From: Salticus scenicus
Lineage: Eukaryota; Arthropoda; Arachnida; Araneae; Salticidae
DNA: 64,000 nucleotides
Assembly (NCBI GenBank): GCA_963930645.1
Contig: OZ005651.1
Location: forward strand, 130,271,475-130,335,474
Direction of reading: 5' to 3'
Within the stretch, counting starts at the first letter, position 1; every line of letters begins with the position of its first letter. The notes under the pieces were generated by a model, which made no database searches, had not been told where the DNA came from, and saw nothing but the letters and a program-made list of their open reading frames with translations. Below are positions 41,285-52,695 of this stretch, in pieces. The translations under genes and the position numbers were made by a program.

Positions 41285-41590
41285 TTATTTAATCGAGTTA
41301 AACAAATTTTTCCAAGCTGTAGACAGCAGAGCGGAATCAGATTTTTCATTAACAATTTTATCACGGTTAAGGAAGTTAGCTAACTTTTTCAGGAAATCCA
41401 ACTCGGCAAAAGGTTTGGCATAAAAGATAACTTTGGCTTGCTGAAAAGTAAAATTATGGTCAGATTCCCAACTATGCATCGCAAAAAAAGATCTAGATAT
41501 TTATATTTCTTGTTTAATAACATACTGAGAATGTTCATGTAAACGGAATTAAGATTTCTTTTAGTTTGTCCGATGTAAGACACATGGCAA
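41285..41590 (-). pseudogene. PLE GIY-YIG endonuclease, frameshifted
   Basis: MSYIGQTKRNLNSVY on the minus strand (from 41583) is the YIG half of the endonuclease; the frame then shifts to a HSWESDHNFTFQQAKVIFYA tail ending at 41285 with FAELDFLKKLANFLNRDKIVN. Where the catalytic Glu is expected (ELDFLEN in the 49982-55560 copy) this copy has Lys. The CCHH-type cysteines are degraded. Confidence 0.75.
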
Positions 41591-42478
41591 TTATTACAAG
41601 GGACATTATAGATATGTCATTTATGAAGCTCGGGAACAAGGTATTTATTTGAAGGGAATTGAAATTTATTAACAGTTTTAAAAATAACATGAAAATTAAA
41701 ACGTGTTAAAACTTTGGCTAATTTAAAACATAAAGGTGGATAAAAAGGCAAGACAACAAAGTTATCGGGTTTAATTTTAACCTCACTAGAAAAAGTAGAA
41801 TTACAAGTAGGTCTACTGAAGTTTTTAAAAGCTTTATCAGTATTAGAGGGGTTAAAAACCTCTTTTGATGGCAGCAGATCTTTAAGAGAAGAAGTGTCAG
41901 AAAAAAGTTTAAGGGCACGATACGTATAAGTGCAAAATGTGCCAATTTTCTATTTAGCCAGGTGATTTGAGAGAGCATGGAGAGGGATAGAAACAGAGAA
42001 AGATTTCCTACGCACAGAAGTTTTAAAAGAGATATCGCACCTATTCTTTAACCACATTTCTTGCGACCATGGAAGCCTCTGCGCAAGTGCGGATTGAACG
42101 AGTCCAGTGTTAAAATAGGGGTGACTGAGAGAAAACAAGCGATAAGGGAACACCGAATAACTGGATGTTTGCCAAATAACTATCTCTCGGCCAATTTTGC
42201 ATCCCTCGAAACTTTTGGACTCGGCCTCACTGCTAGTCGTAGGAAACGTGGTCGCACTATAGTAACTAAAACATCAAAGAAGGGAAGTTGTTTAACTCGG
42301 AGGTACATTGAATATGGGGATCAATAGAATTCGTAATTTGAAGAATTGCAGAAATGTCCAAAGGATTTTCAACAAGAATGAAAGTTTCCTCTATGTAACG
42401 TAACTAACATTTTAAATTTAATACTTTTAATAATTTTTCCTCAATATAATGCCTATAGATATCGGCAAGAATAGGAGA
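41591..42478 (-). pseudogene. PLE RT thumb region and YVDD part, broken
   Basis: Frames are scrambled, but an out-of-frame stretch near 41718-41980 translates to the usual PLE thumb only after frame changes, and HALSNHLAK-like residues are seen near 41950-41990. The segment 42040-42310 does not match PLE well and may be a further insertion. The hAT-like element interrupts at 42479. Confidence 0.5.
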
Positions 42479-43468
42479 TAGAGTCCTGCATCGGGTCGGG
42501 TAATCTGATTTTACTCGAACCCGACCCGAACCGCAGGTCGAGTCGGGTTCGGGTACATTTTTTCTCTTGTGGGTCGGGTTTAGCTTTCAACGAATCGGGT
42601 CGACGTGAAAACATCTTTCAAAAAAATATCTTAATAAAGCAGAAATTTGTTTGCTTCTATATACCCAAGATGAATATACGCTTACCCAAATTATCATAGT
42701 AAAATAAACATCCATATCCAACTAAAGCAATGAAAAAATAAATAAAGCAATTCTTATTTAGAACATTAGCTGTTGAAAACAGGCTACCTTTCCCACAGTA
42801 ACCAGATGTATGATTCTTTTTCTTTTTTTTTATCACTCACACCCTTTTAAAATAGATTCTGAATTTAAACTGATAATTAATATCTTTTTTCTTGCAGATG
42901 TTTCTAAGAAGTTATAGGAATGTATATTTAGATGAGTTTAGTTGGCGTCTGTGACATTGTACTATTGTAATATTATTCTGTGTGTGATAAGTATTAACCC
43001 TCGCTTAAACACTAAGCTTGAAACCTATTTTTGTACACTTGAAGTTCACAACATACGTAAATAGTTAAAAATTATTATTAATCCATTTTTCAGATTTTTT
43101 AATTTTTAACTTAGTTATTACAATTTTAATTCTTTTTAAAATGATTTACCACACACACAGCAGTGTGACAATTAAAATTTATTTTATTTTATAAATTAAA
43201 AATGTTTTCCATGATTTTTAGATGAATTATTAATTTTCATTTAGATTCGAGTTTTGGGTCGGGTTTGGGTAAAAAAGAAATCGGGTTTCGGGTATAAAGA
43301 AATCGGGTTCGAGTCGGGTGCGGGTTGCCAAAGATTCTTTAGTGCGGATTCTTGTCGGTTTTCGGGTCGAATAAAATTTATTTGTCGGGTTCGGATCGGG
43401 TTTCGGGTTGATTCAAAATTCACTTGTCGGGTTCGGGTCGGGTAAAACCCGACTCGTGCAGGACTCTG
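42479..43468. mobile_element. hAT-like element, (T/C)AGAGTCCTGCA ends, perfect 8-bp duplication
   Basis: Left end TAGAGTCCTGCATCGGGTCG; right end the inverse of CAGAGTCCTGCACGAGTCGG. ATAGGAGA lies on both sides (42471-42478 and 43469-43476). The outer ~130 bp of the left end and ~210 bp of the right are full of TCGGGTCGGGT-type runs in inverted orientation; the middle is AT-rich without coding. The 8-bp duplication supports hAT. It splits the PLE reading frame between PLSP and ILADIY. Confidence 0.88.
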
Positions 43469-43476
43469 ATAGGAGA

Positions 43477-44760
43477 TAAAGGATTACCCATACTTAAAGC
43501 ATCACAGAGTTTATGAAATTTGCTATTAAATTCAAAATTAGTTTGGGAAACACAAAGTTTAGTTAGGTTAACAAATTCTTCGATTTTAGTGTCAGAATAA
43601 TAAATTCGCGTAACCTTTTTCTAAACAATTAGGCGCACCTTCAGTAGATACATTGGTAAATAAGGACTTCCCCTCAAGAGATAACATTGAGTAGTTTTCA
43701 GGATTCAGTTTATTTAACTTATTGACAAAATCATAGGAATTTTTTATAGTGTGACTATTAGTGTTGCATAATGAAGGAAAAAATAGAAGCTAAAAATTTA
43801 TAGATTAGTAGCAGTGCCAATGTCCGAAAAAATAGGTCTGAGGAGAATATTATTTTCATGAACTTTCGGTAAAGCGTAAAAACGAGTCCAAATTGCTGAA
43901 GAAGGGAAAACTAATGGTTTTCTATTATCATTAAGAACAATGTAATTCTTAGCAGCTTTTTGTACAAGGGTAAAAAGGGATTTGGTTTGCCTTTTTAAAT
44001 TTCAGTTTAAGGTGCTTCACATAAAAGGGAATTAACTTTATCATTATAATCAGTTTTATCCATGAGAACAATCTGGCCACCTGTATCAATGCTTTAGTAA
44101 TAACCAGATTTTGATTAGATTTAAGTTCTTTAAGAGCGATATTCTCCGATTTGGAGAAATTAGATTTATAATTAGAATTATTGAAAGGAATACAACCAGC
44201 AAGGATATTGCGCAGAAATTCTTTTTGAGAAGGGGAAATTTTACTGTATTTCAAGGAAGCCTCAAAAGGAGCAATTAATTTAGAAATAGAAGGTTTACAA
44301 GATTGGGAAAAATGTAAGCCAAGTTCTAATACTTTATTTTGTTGAGCAGTTGAGTTATAGGAAGACAGATTAACAATGTAATTTTCTTCAGGCAGTTTGT
44401 TAATTTTTTGGGAAGTTTATTTGGTTTTTACACAAAATAGAAAACTAAGTATCCAGATTACGTTGATGAGCATAATTAAGGGAATGCAAGGTTAAATATT
44501 TCTTATTTTTGGAAACAGCAAAATTATTGAACTTTTTACCACAGAAAAGATGAATCGCATATAGCTCTTCCCTCAAATTTGGCGATACGTTGACGAATAT
44601 CTTGAATATAAGCGTTCAAGAGAATAAATTTGGAACGCATTAAGGTTTTAGAAACTCTACCAGTAACTGGAACGGAATACTGCAATTTAATAAAATTTGA
44701 AATAACTTTATTATATTTACAATTTTGAAGAAATTTCAAATGTTTAGGAAATTAATGCGT
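43477..44760 (-). pseudogene. PLE N-terminal region and RT start, broken
   Basis: Minus-strand blocks that match the plus copy at 49982-52690: RSKFILLNAYIQDIRQRIAK near 44640; KEFLRNILAGCIPFN-SNYKSNFSKSEN near 44220; ALKELKSNQNLVITKA near 44120; then the region with EKGYRILLFPEEG-like decay and YSMLSLEGKSLFTNVSTEGA-like residues near 43690-43640. Several frameshifts. The 5' end fades out near 44760. Confidence 0.7.
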
Positions 44761-46630
44761 TTACGTCTAAGTTTAGAAAATCTGTGGAAATGGGTGGTAA
44801 ATATAGCAACACAAAAGGAAGATATAATACTAAAACAGTTAAAATAAATGCAAAATAAAAATTAAACACTACAACGACAAATTGGCAAAATGTAAAAGCA
44901 TACAGAAAAATAAAAATTATCGGGAAAAACAGGATTGAAGAAACTACAAAATGTCATAAAAGAAACCCAGAATAAGGTATAACACAATACTAAATTAAAG
45001 AACTTGTGTACTGTGGTAGCGTAACTTCCCAAACAGCAATAAGTTAATAATCGAATGATTAGGCAGGAATAAAACAAAGCCATTAGATTACATTTTCTAG
45101 TTTAATTAGAAATAAATTTACACTATTTACATTATAAAAAGGTATAGTAAAACGGAATAGGCATTATGCCTAATTTAAAAAATATTAATCGTTCATTTTC
45201 GGTTTTCCTGACTCTCTCAGATCTAAAGATCCTCCCTTCTCTGTTCTCTTGTTCGCTCCTGGGTCTTGATATGGGTGGAAACACCACTGATCTTTTCAGG
45301 AACCCCATAGGTTCCAGGGATTCATAACTACACTTAAGAACTTTAACTGGGTCAGTCGTTTGACCGCGAGCTTGGCGCCACTAAGTCGTCCCACCTTGAT
45401 GAGCTCGTTGGACGTCGGCACAATCAAAAGACAGCATGAAATCAAGTTCAATACACAAAGAGCAGACTAGCATCCATATTCTTCACTGAGGCAGACAACG
45501 CGTCTCTGGTATCAATTAAGTCTTTGACGGTTGGCACGAGGGTATCACAACCCCTCCCTCTTAAACAAGGAATTTCCTAAGTCATAAGGAAATTGCAACA
45601 AAGGCTTTTGTCCCATATACTTATGTAAAGAGTTCACAGAGCTACCCTAATATTTATTACTTTAAACAAAATTTCAATTAACCAAAAGAGATTAAAAGTG
45701 AAGCAACACTACCTAATCAGATAAATCCGTACTCAGGTGTGAATGAGAAATCACACTCTATGGGATACCTGACAAATTCAGAAGATTGGAAAAGCATGTC
45801 ACTAGGCAGGACTTTAAACTTTTTTTTTTTTTTTTTTTTTTTTCACTATTAGTATCAATTAATAAATAAATTCTTTTAACCTCAGTCTTCAAGAAATACA
45901 TTCAGTATGCCATAATTATTTGTTAGCTCTACCTTTATAACTTCTTACGCAAGTAAAACACATAGCTAAGAAATGTAATATCCTATGAATGATTGTACAA
46001 TTATAACTAACTAAACTATAAGGAAAGTAATAATACAGACATAGTCGTACACTGACATATAAATTTTCTCTTCATACCACTATCAGTCATGAATTCTGTC
46101 TGTTAAAATTTTCCCAACAACAATAATAATGATAAACAATAAATAAATAAAAAATGCAATTAATTATTTAAATTAAATCAAAGTGATAATAATATTCTTT
46201 CTTCTAAAAGCATATTATAAATCATTTCTAACCTTAAACTCACATACAAAGAAATTCACACAAATAGTAATAACAATGATAACAACACTGTTCCAGTTAA
46301 CAACTATTTTTACTTAAATTTTTTCTTTATAATAATTTCCTTAAAAAAATGATGCAATCAATAAATAACCAAAAATATGGAATGAATTTAACAATTAGCA
46401 ACAACGATGTCTGTTGCAAAAACTACACGATTTTTATAATCAGTTATATTGTCGACATCCTTAAAAAAAAAAAAAAAAAAAAAAAATGCACAAGCAATCG
46501 TTGTACGTGCAGGTATCACTATTATTAATTTACTTTAAATAATTTGCAAATGCAAAATAAATATATAATAATAATGATAAATTATATAGTTAAAATAATA
46601 AATATATATATATATATACAACTATAAATT
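44761..46630. other. Unassigned DNA, partly GC-richer
   Basis: The piece 45190-45560 is less AT-rich and has TTGGCGCCACTAAGTCGTCC, which could belong to a retrotransposon end, but no paired LTR was found. The rest is AT-rich with poly-T at 45820-45843 and poly-A at 46460-46486. Confidence 0.4.
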
Positions 46631-46639
46631 TTCGTTACT

Positions 46640-48045
46640 AAATAAGGGCATTTCCAGTTATCAGAGGATGTAGCCTTGACTAACAAAATAAAGTCACTTT
46701 TTGAAACGAAATATCTTCCTTCCCTTTTAACCAAGTATATTTTCTCCTGGTCCTTATCAGTGTCACGAGTATTTATATCGCCGAGATATATCTTAATTGG
46801 TTCATCTCTTGGGAAAGAACTTTCATCTTATACTATTACTATGACCACATCAACATATTCAGAATTATTTAAATACGACTTTGTGACATTTGTCGATATT
46901 TTTCCTCTAATTTGTTCCGAATGCGTCTCCGAAATCTCAGGATTCTCTCTCTGTGAAAATGCGTATATGACCACGTTTTTTACAGTGAAAGCACGTTACC
47001 CCCCCCCCCCCCCCGTCTTTTATCAAAATTTTCATCGAATTTTTTCTCACGACTGATCACTTTTTTCCTAGAATTTTTAGATAGGTTCTCTTTTTTTTTT
47101 TTTTTTAAATTCGCCTCAGATGTTTTCTGCTCCCTATACGGATTGCTTTCAGCGAATTTATTATTTCCATCATGACGCCCCTCATAATTTTTAAATACAT
47201 TATTACTATGTTCAGAACGTACACTTTCATACATGTCACATTTATCGGCTAGTTCCCTCGCTGATTTAAAACTTTGCCATTTATCCAGATATTTATCCCG
47301 GATTTCTAATGGAACCCTTTTCTTTAATTTCTCCGTAAGAATCAGTTCTTTAAACGATTCGTAGTCTTTTGCTTCCACGGTTTCTAGCCAGTTTTCCAAG
47401 TGACCCTTAATTCATAAACGAGGTCTGACCACAATGTTGAGGGCTTACGTGTATGTTCCTCGAATTTCTTCTTTAGTGCATTTGCAGTTGCACCCAACCT
47501 ATATCTTTTTAATAATAGTTTTTTCATATGTTGAAAATCATCTGCCTTTTCAACGGGTTCTTTGACCAATAGTTCCGCGATTTCGGTAGGAACCAAAGTA
47601 AACAATTGAGCGACTCATTTACTTTCATCCAAATTTTCTCTTTGAGCTTGTCGCTCAAAAATCATTAAAAATAATGTTACATTGGATCGAATTTAGCCAC
47701 TATATCTTTTAAATTTACTTTATTTACCGTAGGACTCTCTAAACCGGAGCTTCCAGAACCCAAATAAACGTTTTCTACCGCGTCCTGCAACCGCAATTTT
47801 TCAAATTCAAATTCTTTTCAATCTAAACGATCTTGTTTCTCAAGTTCTACACGTTCTTCTTCCTGTTTAATAGTCTGATCCAAAAAAATCCTACCCTCTT
47901 TTTCCGCAAAATCCTGAGCTTCTAATATAGCTTTTCTAATGACTTTTAAATGGTCCCTTTCCGACACGTCAGTGTCAAATTCCTGAGCTAGCGAAAGCAA
48001 GATATTCCTATTCTGACTACATAAAATATCTTCAAATTCCTCCAT
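46640..48045 (-). pseudogene. Ty3/gypsy-type Gag, frameshifted
   Basis: From Met at 48045: MEEFEDILCSQNRNILLSLA and a charged helix-rich segment to 47818; then MFTLVPTEIAELL and RLGATANALKKKFEEHTRKP with a TLWSDLVYELR block (47605-47384); then MENWLETVEAKDYESFKELI, KKRVPLEIRDKYLDKWQSF and ELADKCDMYESVR (47399-47200). The order KF--H-R-P---W-D-VYEL...LK-LI---KKRVP-E-RD---DKW...LA---D-YE-VR is one I associate with gypsy-type capsids in spider genomes. A CFHCKKRGHI knuckle near 46990 follows, but a run of G (C on the plus strand, 47000-47013) throws the frame. No protease or RT was seen. Confidence 0.7.
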
Positions 48046-48682
48046 TTTGGTCGAAATAAAAAATATGAGACGATAATGAATAACCTTAAAATTTCTTATT
48101 TCTAAAACTGATAGCAAATACACAATACTAAAATACAATAAAAAGCATAGAAATATATTAAATAACAAGAAAAATATTATAGTACAAGTTCAGTATTATT
48201 TATTTTGTAAATACACTAGTACCCCATTCACTCAGAGATTTTCGTTAGAAAATAAATACATAAACAATACATAAATACAAAAATAAATACACAATGAGTT
48301 TTTAGTATATATTTTCTTACCAACACAAGAAAGAATAATAAGATATTCTTACGAACAAAAGAATTTTACCAATTTTAGTAAACCCCACTAAAATTAGACC
48401 AGTTAGCAAGACTAATAAATTTTTTCATTATCTTTAAAATTTTATCACTTTTAGTCATACTAACAAAAAGAAATAAGTCTGTAAAAATTTTAGTAACTAT
48501 TGAAATTAATTCCTTTACACTGAATTTAAACCCTAAAATTGAAACTTTTAGAACATACCAGAAATATTTATATGACTCTAGTATTATTTGTGACACACTT
48601 CACAATAATATGAATATTTCTCACATAGAGGTCATTTCTCATGCTAATATGTGTTTCACTCAAAAAAAAAAAAAAAAAAAAA

Positions 48683-48722
<40 letters not shown>

Positions 48723-49981
48723 TCTTGACAATTACTTAATATTTTCTTGAACTAATTTTTTCTAACTCATAAAGTAACCATTTTCAATAAAGCATTGAAT
48801 AGTAAAAAACTGAATTTGTAATCTTATAGTTGTTACAATTTAAAAATAGAAGTACCTCACTCTGAAAAAGAAAAAAATTCAAAACAATTGCTAAACAGTT
48901 TCAAACAATTTATTATTATTATTTTCCAGTTAAGTCTACGTGGATTAAATCAAAACAAAATTTAGCTGACCTCTCCCACGTAATTAAAATGGGACTCACC
49001 TTGATTAGTCGGCGCTGCTAAGACAAATCCTCACTCCTCCTCTGGCATCTAATTTCAAAGTAAAATTTTGTAAAGGTTGTCTGTTCGAACAACTATATGC
49101 TAAACATGAAAAAACAATTTTAAATTTTAATTCTTTAAAGAGTATAATAGTAATGGACGACCCGACAAATGTTGCCTGCCGGGCAAGGTTTGACATTGTA
49201 CGGCAAACAATTGCAACTAAAACTGGCACGCACGAACACTGTGTAAAGGTATTGGAACCATTTCCTCCAGTTGTTCTTCAGCTCAGTGGATCCAGCATAG
49301 TTTGGCGACGTTAAAGGTGAAGTTACTTGATTGAAGGTGTTGAGTAGAGGTGATTTTAAGTAAGCATGGGATGTTTAAAAAGGAAATTAGGATCTACTTA
49401 GATTGGGAAAGATGATTGAATATGAGTAGTTTTAAAGAAGTAGCTGGGTGAAATGAAGCGAAAAGCGATGTCTATTTTGAAGGAATTTAAATAGTGTGGT
49501 ATTTGCGTCGTGGTGTGGTGTATGGGATAGCGGATATTAGAGATAGTGGTGTATAGAGTAGTGGATATTGAGCGATAAGTTAGAGGAGAGCGCATTATAC
49601 TTGTTAATACTGAGGAGTTAGATCGAATGTTGTTCAGCCGTGACGAGAGAAGTTTAGAAGACTAGCTTTGATGAAGATTAAGTCGTAGCGCAAATCTGCG
49701 ATCTGGAAGTTGTTCGACGTTAACAGCACTCTTCGAAGGCCAAAAATTCCCGATAAGCCATCGGATGTAATTTGTTAAAGCTTCAAACGGTGAGCACTAT
49801 TTATTTATAATAGTTTTAATTTTTCTAAGTTACAAATTCCGTGAGTACCTTTAAACCCCTCCGCGTCCTTTTATTCTGCTAAAATAAACTTTGATGGTTT
49901 TATAACAAAAGTTTCTTAATTGTCTCTTAAGCTAAACATTTCTTACAATGAGTTCTATTGAAGCCGGTGCACAAACCTTAC
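48046..49981. other. Unassigned DNA
   Basis: (ATA)n lies at about 48684-48722. The region 48990-49800 is less AT-rich; AGTTTGGCGACGTTAAAGG near 49299 looks like an LTR/primer-site edge but I could not find a partner. No gene recognised. Confidence 0.4.
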
Positions 49982-50473
49982 AACTGGTAGAGTTTTTAAA
50001 GTTTTAGTGCATTCCAAATTTATTCTCTTAAATGCTTGTATTCCAGATATTCGTCAACATATCGCCAGAATTGAGGAAGAGGGTTATAAGATTAATCTTT
50101 TCCTTGGTAAAAACTTCAATGTTTTTGCTGTTTCTAAAATTGAGAATTATTTATCCTTGCATTCTCTTAATTATGCTCATCAACGTAATCTGGATTCTAA
50201 GTTTTCTATTTTGTGTAAAACTAAAAAAATTCCCAAAAAATTAACAAATTGCCTGAAGAAAATCACATTGTTAATCTGTCTTCCCATAACTTAGCTGTTC
50301 AACAAAATAGAGTATTAGACCTTGATTTAAAATTTTCCCAATATTGTAAACCTTCAATTTCTAAATTAATTGTTCCCATTGAGGTTTCCTTAAAATGTAG
50401 TAAAATTTTCCCTTCTTAAAAAGAATCTCTGCTCCATATCCTTGCTGATTGTATTTCTTCCAATAATTCTAAT
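49982..50473 (+). pseudogene. PLE N-terminal region
   Basis: HSKFILLNACIPDIRQHIAR (from 50007), INLFLGKNFNVFAVSKIENY and SLHSLNYAHQRNLDSKF (to about 50205), followed by frame-changed LPEENHIVNLSSHNL-like residues and KPSISKLIVPIEVSLKCSK near 50350. It matches the lineage D copy at 44760-44220. A frameshift near 50210 and stops inactivate it; the LINE enters at 50474. Confidence 0.75.
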
Positions 50474-52306
50474 CGAACAGGGAGCAGCCCCCGCTCATCA
50501 CTCTTGGAGCGACGTTGAGCGCTTCTAAGGGGTTTATTTAACTAGCAGTTTATTTAAAATAAATAAATAAAAAAAAAAATTACATAATTCGCCAGGCCTT
50601 ATCCAGGAGCCGACAGTGGGCGATGATTCAGAACAGAAAACAAAAGATTTCAACAGGAAACAGACCCCGCTCACCGAGAATAAGTATTGTTTGTTGAATA
50701 TTGAAAAGTTCATTGATCACTTAACAATCAGCTCATAAGGGTACTTTATAATCAATTTAACAAAATGACAGTTCATGAAGCACTTGCAGTAATTTCCATA
50801 AGGATAACTGGAGAGAGAATTTTATCACTCTTGTAGTCAGTCCGGAGTTCTTAACGATTGAAGACAAAAGCTGATGAACTGGTAGAACTGATGAATCTTT
50901 CTATTTACCAATGACACTTGCAAATTGAGCATATGGGCAAAGAGAAAAGAGAAAAGCAGAGACTATTAATCAGTAAGATTTGGAAGGTCCATTAAAAGAG
51001 TGAAGATTTTATTAAGTTTTATGATGAGATTATTACGCTTGACTATACTATCCAACCAATTTTGAGGTCTAGGAGAATGATTTCTAAGGTGAAAAGAAGA
51101 GTTGAGCCTGCATGTGAAATAATAGTGGGCTGGAGTTCCATCCTCTCCGCAAGGACACAGAGGTGAACGTCGGCTTTTGAGGTATGCAGGAAAGGGACCG
51201 TGTCCCGTAAGAAAAGCTGTGACGGGTGGAGTTAGGTTCCAAGAATTTGAGATTACTTGAGAAATTAAATTGTAAGTTTACCTCCCCTTCTCGGAGGTAT
51301 CCCATAAGGCCTGCCAATTCTGAAGGAGGAGAGTTTTTAATTTAGATTTACATGAGATGGAGGTGCAAGAAGATGAAAATGAATATTGGTGTTCTCAGTT
51401 GCAGCGTTAGCTAAAGTGTCTGCCATTTCATTGCCGACGACACCCCTGTGGGCGGAAACGTGCGCCAGGGAGAGGAAATTTTTAAGTTTTGCAATTTTAA
51501 TTTTTATTTCTAAAACTTGAGGGTGTTTGCTCCTGTGGCGAGCAATAGCGAGCAGACCCGAGAGACTGTCACTAAAGATGTTAATTTTGGCGAGATGGGT
51601 GTTGTTTTCGGCCCATTCAATAGCTTATAGCATAGAGCTCTGCTTGAAATACTGGATTATAGTTCTCGAGTCTGCCCTCCGACTGGTGGATCACAGTGCC
51701 GTCTTTCAGCACACAGAGTGCGGCAGCCACGCCATGATCAGTTTTTGATCCATCGGTGAAGATGGCCACAGGGGTAGTTGGAGTGAAACTATTTTTTGTA
51801 CAGTTTGTGATTAAGTAAGCAGCATCTTCTGCCGGGTGGAGATTCCAATTAGAGGTGAGATATTGAATTTTCATATTGGAGAAAATTAAATTAGAAATTT
51901 TTGTTTCTTGTAGTTGTAATATATTTGCTTTAAGGAAGTTTTTGTATAGTTGCAAATGAGCATGAGGTATACCCGTGATGATAGTGAGAGCGTCAGTCGA
52001 AATTGTCCGGTAGCCCCTTGTAATTTGCAAAAGGAAGGGCCTTTGGATGGAATTTATTTTCGCTTGAGCCGCTTGCGACAAATGTCCACCCCAAATGCCG
52101 GCACCATATGTAATGATTTTATCAATTATGGCATTATACCAGATTTTTAGGAAAGAGGTGGAGATACCCCACCTCTTTCCAACCATTTTGGCTGAGTTGT
52201 GATAATGTTTAAGCAATCTTAATTTTAGGTCATCTAGGTGTGCCAGCCAATTGAGGTGTTTGTCAACTGTTAGACCCAAGAGTTTTAGATGAGGAACGTG
52301 TCGGAT
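50474..52306 (-). mobile_element. LINE (I/jockey-like) insertion with 13-bp target duplication
   Basis: CAATAATTCTAAT lies before (50461-50473) and after (52307-52319). The element runs on the minus strand, is 5'-truncated within ORF2 at 52306 and has its 3' end at 50474 with no poly-A. It carries the end of an RT and an RNase H domain. Such duplications and 5' truncation are typical of target-primed reverse transcription. Confidence 0.88.
51085..52306 (-). pseudogene. LINE ORF2 C-terminal half: RT end, RNase H, Cys-rich tail
   Basis: From 52306: HVPHLKLLGLTVDKHLNW (the post-palm FLG---D--L-W block), KIWYNAIIDKIITYGAGIWG, and TDALTIITGIPHAHLQL. RNase H follows with VAIFTDGSK (first Asp), NPVFQAELYAI (Glu) and, after a frame change near 51615, INIFSDSLSGLLAI (second Asp) and VGNEMADTLAN. 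After further frame changes the tail has GHGPFPAYL and LCPCGEDGTPAHYYFTC. RNase H plus the CPCG--GT--H tail fits an I-clade LINE. It is broken by at least two frame changes. Confidence 0.85.
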
Positions 52307-52319
52307 CAATAATTCTAAT

Positions 52320-52693
52320 TATAAATCTAATCTTTCCAAATCTGAGACTTGCTCTTAAAGAATTTAAATCTAATCGATATCTCTTTACTGAAGTTGATAC
52401 AGGTGGCCAGATTGTTCTCAGCGATAAAACCAATTATATTGCTAAAGTTAATTCCCTTACTGAAATTAAAAAAGACCGAATCAAATCCCTTCTTACCTCT
52501 GTCCAAAAAATAATGTCCTTAAAATGTTAATGTTCTTCCTCTGTTCATAAAAATAATGTTCCCCTCAGACCTATTCTATCGAACATTGGCCCTGCTACTT
52601 ATCTATAAATTTTTAGCTTCTATTTTTTTCTCTTTTATACAACACTAATAGTCACACTGTAAAAAATTCCTATGATTCTGTCAATAAGTTTAA
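52320..52693 (+). pseudogene. PLE region before RT palm
   Basis: Reads NLSKSETCS-KEFKSNRYLF and EVDTGGQIVLSDKTNYIAKV with SLTEIKKDRIKSLL, followed by frame-changed LRPILSNIGPATYL-like residues (the RPI-SNIG block) near 52565 and NSYDSVNKFN near 52670. The palindrome cuts it at 52694. Confidence 0.7.
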
Positions 52694-52695
52694 TA

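Larger units (their letters stand above)
40870..44760 (-). mobile_element. Penelope-like element (lineage D), split by a hAT-like element
   Basis: Minus-strand PLE related to the plus-strand copy at 49982-55560. From 44739: RSKFILLNAYIQDIRQRIAK; 44254: the N-terminal region with KEFLRNILAGCIPFN; then RT blocks around the hAT-like insertion (PLSP before, ILADIYRHYIEEKLL after); 41990-41950: an HALSNHLAK segment; GIY-YIG pieces at 41583-41285. The 3' part has a low-complexity ATTT stretch and a hammerhead-like motif (40929-40982). Many stops and frameshifts. Confidence 0.8.

Noticed and set aside
45190..45560. Possible LTR with TTGGCGCCACT primer-site-like sequence
   Set aside because: No second copy, no TG...CA boundaries and no nearby coding in the right order could be fixed.
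46676..47056. 126-residue plus-strand ORF
   Set aside because: Antisense to the gypsy gag/knuckle region and containing a proline run from the C homopolymer.
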